Origin: JAAYUH01 sp964640995
GTDB lineage: Bacteria; Caldisericota; Caldisericia; B22-G15
DNA: 64,000 nucleotides
NCBI GenBank assembly: GCA_964640995.1
Contig: CAZXJJ010000005.1
Coordinates: 21,485 to 85,484, forward strand
Direction of reading: 5' to 3'
In this document: one piece after another, positions 1 to 8,072 of the stretch
How positions within the stretch are numbered: the first letter of the stretch is position 1
How the letters are laid out: every line of letters begins with the position of its first letter
The notes under the pieces: model-generated
Seen by the model: only the letters and a program-made list of their open reading frames with translations
Database searches by the model: none
Told to the model about the DNA's origin: nothing
Made by a program: the position numbers and the translations under genes

Positions 1-279
1 CTCTGGAGTATATTCTTTATCATCAATTTTAACACGATAGTTTGTTCCCATTTTTCTTTTTATTCCAGTTATTGTTCTTTCAGGATTTAGAGCCATTTGT
101 CTTCTTGCTGGCTCTCCTACAAGAAGTTGACCATCTTTTGTGAATGCAACAACAGAGGGAACTGTTTTACCACCTATTGAAACACCTTCTGCTGCAGGAA
201 TAATTGTTGGTTTGCCACCAATTATAGCAGCAGCACATGAATTTGATGTTCCAAGGTCAATTCCTATTATTCTTCCCAT
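1..279 (-). CDS. dnaK: Chaperone DnaK (Hsp70), N-terminal fragment
   Basis: The reverse strand gives 93 codons of the Hsp70 nucleotide-binding domain; the rest runs off the window. The protein opens with MGRIIGIDLGTSNSCAA, the phosphate-1 loop of Hsp70, and continues through GVSIGGKTVPSVVAF and VGEPARRQMALNPERTI, all diagnostic of DnaK. It is the ATP-driven cytosolic chaperone that works with GrpE and DnaJ. The start ATG (277-279) follows an AGGAGGTAAACTA ribosome site, and the grpE stop lies directly upstream, so the two genes are co-transcribed from the CIRCE-controlled promoter. Confidence 0.97.
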   Translation of the reverse strand, partial: MGRIIGIDLGTSNSCAAAIIGGKPTIIPAAEGVSIGGKTVPSVVAFTKDGQLLVGEPARRQMALNPERTITGIKRKMGTNYRVKIDDKEYTPE

Positions 280-280
280 A

Positions 281-787
281 TTAGTTTACCTCCTTTTTGT
301 AAACTTTTACATAAGCAGGTCTTATAAGATAGTCTTTTATCTTATAACCTTTTCTATAAACTTCACTTATAACTCCATCCTCTTCATCATTGTTTGTAAT
401 ATCAATACTTATTGCTTGATGAAGGGATGGATCGAATTTTTCACCAACATTTCCTATTTCTTCAACCCCCTCTTTTTTAAGAAAATCTAAAAATTGCTTT
501 TCTATAAGTAATAGACCATTTAATAAATTTTCATCTTTAATTTTACTTTTTGCCCCTTCAATACTGTCATATATATGTAAAATAGAAGAGATAATTTCTC
601 CTTTATTTCTTATGTTTCTCAAATTTTCTTCCTCTTGCCACTTTTTCTGAAAGTGTTCTAAATCTCTTCTCTCCTTTTTAATAAGAAGAGTTAAAGTTTT
701 TACTTCTTCTTTTAATCTTCTAAGTTCATCTTCTTTCTCTTTAAGAACTTTAAAAAGAGCATATGTTAGATCATCTCTTTTTTCCAT
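281..787 (-). CDS. grpE: Nucleotide exchange factor GrpE
   Basis: GrpE releases ADP from DnaK. The 168-residue product has the family layout: a charged N-terminal coiled coil (about residues 10-60, rich in E, K, L and R), a four-helix region, and the C-terminal beta domain with FDPSLHQAI and the end motif GYKIKDYLIRPAYVKV. An in-frame ATG lies seven codons further upstream, but it falls inside the CIRCE operator and would put the AGGAGGAG ribosome site within the gene. The start at 787, six bases after AGGAGG, is therefore chosen. No hrcA is adjacent within the window. Confidence 0.96.
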   Translation of the reverse strand: MEKRDDLTYALFKVLKEKEDELRRLKEEVKTLTLLIKKERRDLEHFQKKWQEEENLRNIRNKGEIISSILHIYDSIEGAKSKIKDENLLNGLLLIEKQFLDFLKKEGVEEIGNVGEKFDPSLHQAISIDITNNDEEDGVISEVYRKGYKIKDYLIRPAYVKVYKKEVN

Positions 788-801
788 CTCTCCTCCTATA
801 A

Positions 802-828
802 TTAGCACTCTTTAACTTAGAGTGCTAA
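802..828. promoter_or_regulatory. CIRCE operator (HrcA binding site)
   Basis: A perfect inverted repeat: TTAGCACTC, nine bases, GAGTGCTAA. This is the classical CIRCE heat-shock operator bound by the HrcA repressor. It lies between the promoter and the grpE ribosome site. It predicts heat-inducible grpE-dnaK expression and an hrcA gene elsewhere in the genome. Confidence 0.97.
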
Positions 829-839
829 TCTAAATATAA

Positions 840-867
840 ATTTTATATAATCATTCTTTTTTGTCAA
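840..867 (-). promoter_or_regulatory. Promoter of grpE-dnaK
   Basis: On the reverse strand a consensus -35 TTGACA (862-867) is followed after 16 bases by TAAAAT (840-845) as -10. Predicted transcription start is near 833, just before the CIRCE element, the usual arrangement for HrcA repression. Inferred from sequence only. Confidence 0.7.
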
Positions 868-899
868 TAGAAAAAATTTAAATATAAAGAGAAAAATAT

Positions 900-932
900 A
901 AGATCCCCAAAAATTATTAAATTGGGGGTCTT
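900..932 (-). terminator. Rho-independent terminator of the beta-propeller gene
   Basis: Read on the reverse strand, AAGACCCCCAA pairs with TTGGGGATCTT (one G-T wobble, 11-base loop) and is followed by a T-rich stretch. It lies 25 bases past the stop of the gene ending at 958. Confidence 0.85.
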
Positions 933-957
933 AATTTATCAACTAATATTTTAAAAT

Positions 958-3378
958 TTAATCTTTAGGATAAGTAATTGTTATTGTTGTTGTTGTTCCA
1001 TCCCAGAGAACATCACATCCAAGATTCTCTGCAACAAATCTAACAGGAAGCATAGTTCTTCCTTGAATTATTAAAGGTACAACCTTAGGGTTATTTGGAT
1101 CAATTTGAGTTGATTTTCCATTAACTTTTGCAGTATTTTTGCCAATCCATAAATCAATCGTTATATTTTTAAATTCAATTGTCACTCTTTTTTCGACATC
1201 ATCCCAGAAAATTTTTGCACCAAGTGGCTCAACTACATATCTTATTGGAAGAAGAGTTCTTCCCTCAATAATTTGTGGAGGCACATCGATTGTTTGAGGT
1301 CGATTATTAACATAAATTACCTTATTTCCAATCTGCAAGATAATAACTATCTTTTGAACTGGTAATTCTTTTTTCAATATCTTAACATAAACTTCAATAA
1401 CTGCTTTACCCCATTGAGTATTTACTTCAATTTTTCCAGTATATAATCTATCTTCAATTAAATTATCTGTTTTTAAGATAACAGTAACTCTTGTTTCATT
1501 TCCACTGAAAACTTTTGTGCTTAAAATTATAAAATCATCAGAAGTTGAAATTGTTCCAATAAGAGTTCCTCCTCCTTTGTTTGAAATAACAAATATTTTT
1601 GAAGGAGAATCTCCTTTTTTAACCTCACCAAAATTTAAAGTGTTAGTATCAACATAAAGAATTGGATTTGGTTCAATTACTTCTATATTTATCTCAACTA
1701 TACCTTTTCCACCATTTGAATCTACATAAATAAAACCTTTATATTTCTGACCTGCAATTAAATTTTCGGCATTTAAGATCACATTAACTTTTACATCGTT
1801 ACCTTCAAAATTGATACTATCGAATTGAATCCAACTCACATCGGTTGAAAGTGTTCCAAAAAGTTTGCCTCCTCCTAAATTTTTAATCTGTATTTGAATT
1901 GTTTTTTTATCTCCTCTATTGATATTTCGATAATTAAGTAATTTTGGAACAACATCTAACTTTGGTGGAAAGGCTTTTGTTTTTAATACAACATAAATTT
2001 CTGCATCACCACCTTTTGATTTAATTGTAATTTTACCTTTATATTCAGTTTCCATTGTAAATCCAGTTGTATCGACTGTTACATTAACAACTACTTCGTT
2101 TGCTGCAAACTCTGTTGGAAAAACTTTAATCCAATAATAATTTTCAGCAGAAATTTTACCAGTAAGAGTTCCTCCTCCTTTGTTCTTTATAATGAAACTT
2201 AAAGTTTTCTGTGAGTTCACATCAACTTCTCCAAAATCAATAGTCAAAGGTTCAACTGTTAAAAATGGAGGTGGTTGTGAAACAAAATATCTTAATGAGT
2301 TATCAAGTCCAGGAACATATAATCTATTATTTTGAATGCAAAAATCATTGTAAAAACCTTTCTCATATTTTGCAAACCATAATGTAGTTCCATTTTCAAG
2401 AGATAACATATATAAGGTTGAAATATTATCTCCAATAAAAATGTACTTATCAGTTACAACAGGTGAGGTATCGAAACTTCCTGGTAAACTTTTTTCCCAT
2501 CTTGCTTTTCCTGTTTTTAAATCAACACAAGCAATTCTTCCGTTATTAACCAAAACAACTGCAAGATCTCCTGAAATTGCAGGTGTCATTGTTGTATTTT
2601 GATTCAAAGAGTAATACCAATCTTGATTTCTTGTAGTTCTGTTTATTGCTAAAAGTTGACCCTCACTATTTAAAACATAAACATAATTTTCCTTAACAAC
2701 TGGTGCTCCCTTTACATTTGGACCAACTATCTTTTTATAAAGAAGAGATCCAGTTAATGGATGAACAGCATATAAATTTCCATCTTGAGAAATAAAGAAT
2801 ATTGAAGTATCATCTCCCACAATTGCTGAATTTATTTTATCTTGTGCTTTAAAAGGTGTGTTCCATACTTCTTTTCCAGTTAATTTATCAAAAGCATAAA
2901 CAAGCCCATTATCAGCACCAAAATAAACTATATTACCTAAAACAAGAGGTGAGTGATAAATTTTTGAGTAGGTATTGTATCTCCAAAAATATTTTTGTAT
3001 ATTTGTTATATCAAGACAGAAAAAGTATCCATCAACTGTTCCAAAATATACTTTTCCATTATCATAAGCTGGTGCACCTATTATTGCTCCAGATGTTTCA
3101 TAAGTCCAGAGCGGTTTTAAAGTTTCAGCATCAAAACAGTATAAAGTTTTATCTCCACATCCAACAAATATTTTTCCATCTGCATAGATTGGAGATGTAA
3201 AACCTGCATATCCAATGTAATATGCACCTTCCATTAAAGGTGGTGAAAAATTAGAATCACTATAACCCCATCTTAAATTGTTTCCTCTATAAGTATTCCA
3301 GATGGTTTCTCCTTTAAGAGAAAAAACAATAGTAAATAAGAATAAGAAAATTAATAAAGTTGTTAAAATTTTTTTCAT
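958..3378 (-). CDS. Secreted PQQ-like beta-propeller protein with three ASH-like domains and a C-terminal stalk domain
   Basis: The 806-residue protein starts with a signal peptide (MKKILTTLLIFLFLFTIVFS). Residues about 30-370 form a PQQ/BamB-type beta-propeller: repeats such as GKIFVGCGDKTLYCFDAETL and GKVYFGTVDGYFFCLD recur about every 40 residues. Residues about 375-675 hold three Ig-like segments that each open with LxVxPxxLxFG/YxxV and a GGGxLxGxIS turn, resembling ASH/DUF1573-type or choice-of-anchor domains. The end (about 680-806) is a 'copper amine oxidase N-terminal' (stalk) domain with paired GRTLLPIRYVVEPLG and GRTMLPVRFVAENLG motifs. These motifs do not bring the copper catalytic domain, so enzymatic activity is not implied. 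A cell-surface scaffold or binding role is inferred. Confidence 0.85.
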   Translation of the reverse strand: MKKILTTLLIFLFLFTIVFSLKGETIWNTYRGNNLRWGYSDSNFSPPLMEGAYYIGYAGFTSPIYADGKIFVGCGDKTLYCFDAETLKPLWTYETSGAIIGAPAYDNGKVYFGTVDGYFFCLDITNIQKYFWRYNTYSKIYHSPLVLGNIVYFGADNGLVYAFDKLTGKEVWNTPFKAQDKINSAIVGDDTSIFFISQDGNLYAVHPLTGSLLYKKIVGPNVKGAPVVKENYVYVLNSEGQLLAINRTTRNQDWYYSLNQNTTMTPAISGDLAVVLVNNGRIACVDLKTGKARWEKSLPGSFDTSPVVTDKYIFIGDNISTLYMLSLENGTTLWFAKYEKGFYNDFCIQNNRLYVPGLDNSLRYFVSQPPPFLTVEPLTIDFGEVDVNSQKTLSFIIKNKGGGTLTGKISAENYYWIKVFPTEFAANEVVVNVTVDTTGFTMETEYKGKITIKSKGGDAEIYVVLKTKAFPPKLDVVPKLLNYRNINRGDKKTIQIQIKNLGGGKLFGTLSTDVSWIQFDSINFEGNDVKVNVILNAENLIAGQKYKGFIYVDSNGGKGIVEINIEVIEPNPILYVDTNTLNFGEVKKGDSPSKIFVISNKGGGTLIGTISTSDDFIILSTKVFSGNETRVTVILKTDNLIEDRLYTGKIEVNTQWGKAVIEVYVKILKKELPVQKIVIILQIGNKVIYVNNRPQTIDVPPQIIEGRTLLPIRYVVEPLGAKIFWDDVEKRVTIEFKNITIDLWIGKNTAKVNGKSTQIDPNNPKVVPLIIQGRTMLPVRFVAENLGCDVLWDGTTTTITITYPKD

Positions 3379-3434
3379 AATTTACCTCCAAAAATTTTTA
3401 ATAATTATATACCCAATATAATATTAAATCTATC

Positions 3435-3462
3435 TTGACAAAAAAGCAAAATAAGATAATAT
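3435..3462 (+). promoter_or_regulatory. Promoter of tRNA-Val / thrS operon
   Basis: Consensus -35 TTGACA (3435-3440), 16 bases, then TAATAT (3457-3462) as -10. Transcription would begin about 3469, a few bases before the mature tRNA 5' end at 3475. Both hexamers fit housekeeping sigma factor spacing. Confidence 0.75.
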
Positions 3463-3474
3463 TAATTTTTGAGT

Positions 3475-3549
3475 GGGCGGTTAGTTCAGAGGTAGAACGC
3501 TTCGTTGACACCGAAGAGGTCGGTGGTTCGAGTCCACCATCGCCCACCA
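3475..3549 (+). tRNA. tRNA-Val (anticodon GAC), CCA encoded
   Basis: A 75-base cloverleaf. Acceptor GGGCGGT pairs with ATCGCCC. The D arm is GTTC/GAAC. The anticodon stem CTTCG/CGAAG encloses loop TTGACAC, giving anticodon GAC (Val). The T arm is GGTGG-TTCGAGT-CCACC. The genome encodes the discriminator A and CCA end. It shares a promoter with thrS, whose start lies 26 bases downstream, so the tRNA is probably processed from the thrS operon transcript. Confidence 0.97.
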
Positions 3550-3575
3550 TTTTTTTATTTTTAAAGGTGAAAGTT

Positions 3576-5492
3576 ATGAAAATAAATATTTTTGTTGAAA
3601 ACTTAAATGATTATTTTTCTATTGATGAAAATGAAAATCTTTTTCATGTTTTAAATATTTTACCATTAAAAAGTAATCCCCAATTTGTTGGCGCATTAGT
3701 TAATGATAATGAAATTGTGGATTTTTATTTTAAGCCAAGGGATAAAGATAAAATTAAATTTCTAACACCTGAAGATGAAGAGGCACTTGATATTTTAAAT
3801 CATTCAACATCGCATATACTCGCTTATGCTGTTAAATCACTTTTTAAAAATGCACTTCTTGGAATTGGTCCATCAATTAAAAATGGTTTTTATTATGACT
3901 TTTTAGTTGATAACCCATTTACACCAGAGGATTTAGAAAAAATAGAAAATAAAATGAGAGAAATTCTAAAAAGTAATCTTATCTTTGAAAAAGAGACAAT
4001 TGATAAAGAAACAGCAAGAAAATTATTTAAAGATGAAAAATTTAAACTTGAACTAATTGAAGAAATTGAAGATGAGTTTGTATCAATATATAGAGTTAGC
4101 GAATTTATCGATCTATGTAGAGGACCACACCTTCCAAATACAAGTTTTATAAAAAATTTTAAACTTCTCTCATCTTCATCGAGTTATTGGAAAGGAGATG
4201 AAAAAAGAGAGGTTCTCCAAAGAATATATGGAACATCATTTTTTGATAAAGAATCTCTTGAAAATCACCTTGAAAGATTAAAAGAAATTGAAAGAAGAGA
4301 CCATAGAAGATTGGGAAAAGAGTTAGACCTATTTAGTATTCACCCAGATGAAGCAGGACCAGGTTTAATATTTTTCCATCCAAAAGGTGCGATGATTAGA
4401 AAAATAATTGAAGATTTTGAAAGAGAAGAACACCTAAAAAGAGGATATCAATTTGTTTATACACCACATATCTATAGAGAAAAACTCTGGGAAATTTCTG
4501 GACATATGTCATATTATAAGGAAAACATGTTTACTGGAATAAATATTGAAGATATTCAATATCTTGTAAAACCAATGAATTGTCCAGGACATATTTTAAT
4601 ATATAAATCAAAAACAAGAAGTTATAAAGAATTACCTTTAAGATTATTTGAACTCGGTACTGTATATAGATATGAAAGGTCTGGAGTTCTTCATGGACTT
4701 TTAAGAGTTAGAGGTTTTACACAAGATGATGCTCATATATTTTGCACTGAACAGCAACTTGAAGATGAAATAATTGGGGTTTTAGATTTTGCATTGTACA
4801 TGATGAACACTTTTGGATTTAAAAATTTTGAAATATTTTTGTCAACAAGACCAGAAAAATATGTTGGAACAATTGAACTTTGGGATAAAGCAACAGAGGC
4901 GCTTAGAAAAGCGCTTGAAGATAAAGGTGTGAGTTATAAAATCGATCCAGGAGAAGGAGTATTCTATGGTCCAAAAATTGATATAAAACTTAAAGATTCT
5001 CTTGATAGATTATGGCAAGGTCCAACAATTCAAGTTGATTTTAATCTTCCACAGAGATTCAACTTAAAATATATGGGTAAAGATGGAAAAGATTATACTC
5101 CTGTTATGATACATAGAGTTGTTCTTGGTTCAATTGAAAGATTTTTTGGAGCACTTATAGAAAATTATGCTGGAAACTTTCCGCTTTGGCTATCACCTGT
5201 TCAAATAAAACTTATAACAGTTACTCAAGATGTTGAAGATTATGGAAAATTATTATATAATAAACTTCTTGAATATAATTTTAGAGTTGAAACTGACTTT
5301 ACTGATGAAAACCTACAAGAAAAGATAAAGAGAGCGGAACTTGAAAAGATTCCTTATATTTTTGTTATAGGGAAAAAAGAGAAAGAAAAAGAATCAGTTT
5401 CAGTTAGAAAGAAAGGAGAAGGAAATTTAGGTATGCAAGATATAGATTCAATTATAGAAAAACTTAAAAAGGAGGTATTAGAGAAGAAGTGA
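3576..5492 (+). CDS. thrS: Threonine--tRNA ligase
   Basis: A class II aminoacyl-tRNA synthetase of 638 residues, the usual length. Order: a TGS domain (about 1-60), the editing domain with HSTSHILAYAV and CRGPHLPNT (about 60-220), the catalytic core with zinc ligand Cys in MNCPGHILIYK and motif 2 RYERSGVLHGLLRVRGFTQDD, motif 3 GSIERFFGALIE, and a C-terminal anticodon-binding domain. The open frame extends upstream through the tRNA gene, but the real start is the ATG at 3576 after AAAGGTGA. It heads a translation operon with infC, rpmI, rplT and S1. Confidence 0.97.
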   Translation: MKINIFVENLNDYFSIDENENLFHVLNILPLKSNPQFVGALVNDNEIVDFYFKPRDKDKIKFLTPEDEEALDILNHSTSHILAYAVKSLFKNALLGIGPSIKNGFYYDFLVDNPFTPEDLEKIENKMREILKSNLIFEKETIDKETARKLFKDEKFKLELIEEIEDEFVSIYRVSEFIDLCRGPHLPNTSFIKNFKLLSSSSSYWKGDEKREVLQRIYGTSFFDKESLENHLERLKEIERRDHRRLGKELDLFSIHPDEAGPGLIFFHPKGAMIRKIIEDFEREEHLKRGYQFVYTPHIYREKLWEISGHMSYYKENMFTGINIEDIQYLVKPMNCPGHILIYKSKTRSYKELPLRLFELGTVYRYERSGVLHGLLRVRGFTQDDAHIFCTEQQLEDEIIGVLDFALYMMNTFGFKNFEIFLSTRPEKYVGTIELWDKATEALRKALEDKGVSYKIDPGEGVFYGPKIDIKLKDSLDRLWQGPTIQVDFNLPQRFNLKYMGKDGKDYTPVMIHRVVLGSIERFFGALIENYAGNFPLWLSPVQIKLITVTQDVEDYGKLLYNKLLEYNFRVETDFTDENLQEKIKRAELEKIPYIFVIGKKEKEKESVSVRKKGEGNLGMQDIDSIIEKLKKEVLEKK

Positions 5493-5519
5493 GAGAAAAA
5501 AAGAGGGGGGTGATTTACC

Positions 5520-6089
5520 ATTAAAGAGTTCTCTCTTAGAGTTAACAGGGCTATCAGAGCAAAAGAAGTAAGGTTAATAGATAGTGATGGAAAACAGTTA
5601 GGAATTTATCCACTCCAAGAAGCACTCTCAATTGCAGAAGATAAAGGGTTAGATCTAGTTGAAATTAATCCAGATGCGAATCCACCAGTTTGTAAAATTC
5701 TTGATTACGGAAAATTCAAGTATGAGATGACAAAAAAGAAAAAAGAGGCAAAAAAGAAGCAGGTAACTTTTGATGTAAAAAACCTTGAAATTAGACCATT
5801 CATTGGAAAAGGTGACCTTGAGTACAAGATTAAGAATGCTAAAGAGTGGCTTTTAGATGGAGATAAGGTTAAAGTGAGTATAATTTTCAGGGGAAGGGAA
5901 CTCTCTTACAAAGACAAAGGTTTTGAGATTATTAATGAGGTTATAAAAGAGTTATCACCTGTTGGAATGGTTGAGAAGGAACCATTCTTTCAGGGTAAAA
6001 AGATAGAGTGTTTAATAGGTCCAACTAAAAAAGGAGGTATAAAAGATGTCCAAGTTAAAGATACCGAAAACAGCAAAGAAGAGGTTTAA
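5520..6089 (+). CDS. infC: Translation initiation factor IF-3, ATT start codon
   Basis: IF-3 binds the 30S subunit and checks start-codon and initiator-tRNA pairing. The frame reads IKEFSLRVNRAIRAKEVRLI from ATT at 5520-5522, preceded at the right distance by GAGGGGGGTGA. An in-frame TGA lies two codons upstream of the ATT, so no ATG, GTG or TTG can serve at this position. The first in-frame ATG (5724/5727) would delete the whole N-terminal domain. The N domain includes LDLVEINPDANPPVCKILDYGKFKYE, with the lysine-rich linker and C domain after it. AUU starts are known in infC and underlie autoregulation. The product has 189 residues. Its last 44 bases overlap rpmI. Confidence 0.95.
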   Translation: MKEFSLRVNRAIRAKEVRLIDSDGKQLGIYPLQEALSIAEDKGLDLVEINPDANPPVCKILDYGKFKYEMTKKKKEAKKKQVTFDVKNLEIRPFIGKGDLEYKIKNAKEWLLDGDKVKVSIIFRGRELSYKDKGFEIINEVIKELSPVGMVEKEPFFQGKKIECLIGPTKKGGIKDVQVKDTENSKEEV

Positions 6090-6246
6090 AATAACTTCAA
6101 CGGGAAAAATTTTAAGGAATAGAACTGGACATTCACACCATCTTGAAAAGAAAAGATCAAGAAAAAAAGTTAAACAGTTGAGGTATAAAGAAGTTTCAAA
6201 AGAAGATAGAGGTCTTGTTAAAAGGATACTTGGTTTAGGAGGTTAA
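6046..6246 (+). CDS. rpmI: 50S ribosomal protein L35
   Basis: This 66-residue basic protein matches L35: KLKIPKTAKKRFKITSTGKI followed by GHSHHLEKKRSRKK. The ATG lies after AAAGGAGGTATAAAAG, a ribosome site located inside the 3' end of infC; the two coding regions overlap by 44 bases in different frames. The infC-rpmI-rplT order is the conserved bacterial arrangement. Confidence 0.97.
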   Translation: MSKLKIPKTAKKRFKITSTGKILRNRTGHSHHLEKKRSRKKVKQLRYKEVSKEDRGLVKRILGLGG

Positions 6247-6250
6247 GAAT

Positions 6251-6607
6251 ATGGCTAGGGTTAAAGGTGGTCCATATACAAGAAGAAGGAGAAAAGAGAT
6301 CCTTAAACTAGCAAAAGGTTTTAGAGGAGCAGCATCTGTAAGATATAGAGTTGCAAGAGAAGCAGTTGAACATGCTTTGCACTATTCATATGTTGGTAGA
6401 AGATTAAAGAAAAGAGACATGAGAAGATTATGGATAACAAGAATTTCTGCTGCTCTAAAAGGGTTTAATCTCTCTTATTCAAGATTTATATATGGACTCA
6501 AAAAAGGATCAATTAATTTAAATAGAAAAATGCTCTCTGAACTTGCCATTCATGACAAGGAAAGTTTTGCTTTTCTTGTTAACAAGGCAAAAGAGAATTT
6601 AGGTTAA
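6251..6607 (+). CDS. rplT: 50S ribosomal protein L20
   Basis: At 118 residues it is full length for L20, an early assembly protein of the large subunit. It has the family motifs MARVKGGPYTRRRRKEILK, AKGFRGAA and YVGRRLKKRDMRRLWITRI, and an AxNLSYSRFI-like segment (KGFNLSYSRFIYGLKK). It starts four bases after the rpmI stop. Confidence 0.98.
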   Translation: MARVKGGPYTRRRRKEILKLAKGFRGAASVRYRVAREAVEHALHYSYVGRRLKKRDMRRLWITRISAALKGFNLSYSRFIYGLKKGSINLNRKMLSELAIHDKESFAFLVNKAKENLG

Positions 6608-6617
6608 GGAGGTTTTT

Positions 6618-7979
6618 ATGGAGGATAGGGAAGAAAGGTTTACAAACAAGGATGAGTTAGAAGAGAATTTGAGCGAGGATAGTGAAGAGACAAAAGATGA
6701 AGAGGAGGAGGTGGAGGAAGAGGAAGAATCATTAGGAGAAGAAGAAATTAGAAATATTTTATCTGAAATGGAAAAAGAGGAGGAAGAAGAGAGGGAGGGA
6801 GAAATAAACGAAGAGTTAGAAGAAATAAAGAAAATAACAGAAGATTATCTCCCCAAAAAATTTAAAAAAGGCGAAATTATCAAAGCAATTGTTGTTAAAG
6901 TTGAAGATGATGGTGCTTTGGTAAGTGTTGGAAGAAAATTTGAGACATATATTCCTCTAAAGGAGTTAACAAAAGAAAAAGGTGTTTCAGCAAAAGATAT
7001 TGTAAAAGAAGGAGAAGAAATAGATGTATATGTAGTAAGAAGTGAAGGACCAACTGGAGACCTAGTTCTTTCTAAAAGAAGAGCAGACTATGAAAAAGTT
7101 TGGAGAGAACTAAAAGAAGCATATGAAAATAAAAGAGAAATAGAAGGAACAGTTACAAGAATTGTTAAAGGTGGTCTTTTAATTGATTTAGGTCTTCCAG
7201 CATTTTTACCAAGAACTCAAATTGAATTAGAAATAGTTAAAAAGAAAGATTTATCAAATCATTTAAATAAAAAGTTAAAAGTTAAAATAATAGAGTTTGA
7301 TAGAGAGATAAGAAAAATTATTGTTTCAAGAAGAGTAATTTTAGAGGAAGAAAAAGAGAGAGAAAGGAAAGAATATTTCTATCAACTAAAAGAAAAAGAA
7401 GGAGAAATTGTTGTTGGAACAGTTGCAGGAATTGTTGAGTTTGGAGTTTTTGTAGATCTTGGCAAAGGAGTTGAAGGACTCATTCATCTATCAGAATTAA
7501 CTTGGGGCCCAAGAAAACCAGCAAGAGAAGTTGTAAGAAAAAAACAGAAAATTAGAGTTAAAATTCTTATGGTTGATCCAGAAGAAGAAAAGATTTCTCT
7601 TTCATTAAGACAAACAAAACCACATCCTTGGGACAATATTGAAGAAAGATACCCAGTTGGAACAATTGTAAAAGGAAAAGTAATTAGATTTTTACCATTT
7701 GGAGCAGTTATTGAACTTGAAGAAGGAATTACAGGACTTATTCATGTATCTCAAATTTCATTAAAGAAAATAAAGAAACCAGAAGAGGCACTTCAAATTG
7801 GACAAGAAGTTCAGGCAAAAGTTGTTGAACTAAAACCAGAAGATAGAAAAATGAGACTCTCAATTAAAGCACTTTTTGAGGAAGAAATCAGAAAAAAGGT
7901 AGTCCAAGAGAAAAAGGTAGAATCAGAATACATTGTTGATGAAGAAGAGGTAGAAAAACTTAAATTCCTCAAAGGTTAA
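6618..7979 (+). CDS. rpsA: S1 RNA-binding domain protein (30S ribosomal protein S1 homologue)
   Basis: The 453 residues open with a very acidic low-complexity tail (about 1-80, mostly E and D). Four S1 OB-fold domains follow, at about 85-155, 172-240, 258-330 and 345-415. The last two are the best conserved (GIVEFGVFVDLGKGVEGLIH and a similar FLPFGAVIELEEGITGLIHVS). Four S1 repeats is the form found in Gram-positive and deep-branching bacteria. E. coli S1 has six. The gene ends the thrS-infC-rpmI-rplT operon after an AGGAGG site. Possible roles are mRNA recruitment to the 30S subunit or general RNA binding. Confidence 0.88.
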   Translation: MEDREERFTNKDELEENLSEDSEETKDEEEEVEEEEESLGEEEIRNILSEMEKEEEEEREGEINEELEEIKKITEDYLPKKFKKGEIIKAIVVKVEDDGALVSVGRKFETYIPLKELTKEKGVSAKDIVKEGEEIDVYVVRSEGPTGDLVLSKRRADYEKVWRELKEAYENKREIEGTVTRIVKGGLLIDLGLPAFLPRTQIELEIVKKKDLSNHLNKKLKVKIIEFDREIRKIIVSRRVILEEEKERERKEYFYQLKEKEGEIVVGTVAGIVEFGVFVDLGKGVEGLIHLSELTWGPRKPAREVVRKKQKIRVKILMVDPEEEKISLSLRQTKPHPWDNIEERYPVGTIVKGKVIRFLPFGAVIELEEGITGLIHVSQISLKKIKKPEEALQIGQEVQAKVVELKPEDRKMRLSIKALFEEEIRKKVVQEKKVESEYIVDEEEVEKLKFLKG

Positions 7980-8072
7980 AGAATTTCTATAAAAATTAAT
8001 TCAGATTATAATATTAATAAATTTAATTTTTCTCTTTATTTTAATATCAATTTTATTTTTATTATTATTTAA

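Noticed and set aside
140..490. Forward-strand open frame over dnaK/grpE.
   Set aside because: Shadow of the reverse-strand genes; low-complexity product.
788..808. GrpE start at 808.
   Set aside because: It lies inside the CIRCE operator, and the ribosome site would be internal.
970..1000. GTT/TTG-type microsatellite.
   Set aside because: It encodes the Thr-Thr-Thr strand at the end of the stalk domain and is short; no sign of phase variation.
3435..3575. Longer ThrRS beginning at 3435.
   Set aside because: The extra 47 codons are a translation of the promoter and tRNA-Val; homology and the ribosome site start at 3576.
5493..5519. T-box or attenuator before infC.
   Set aside because: Only 27 bases separate thrS and infC, too short for any leader structure.
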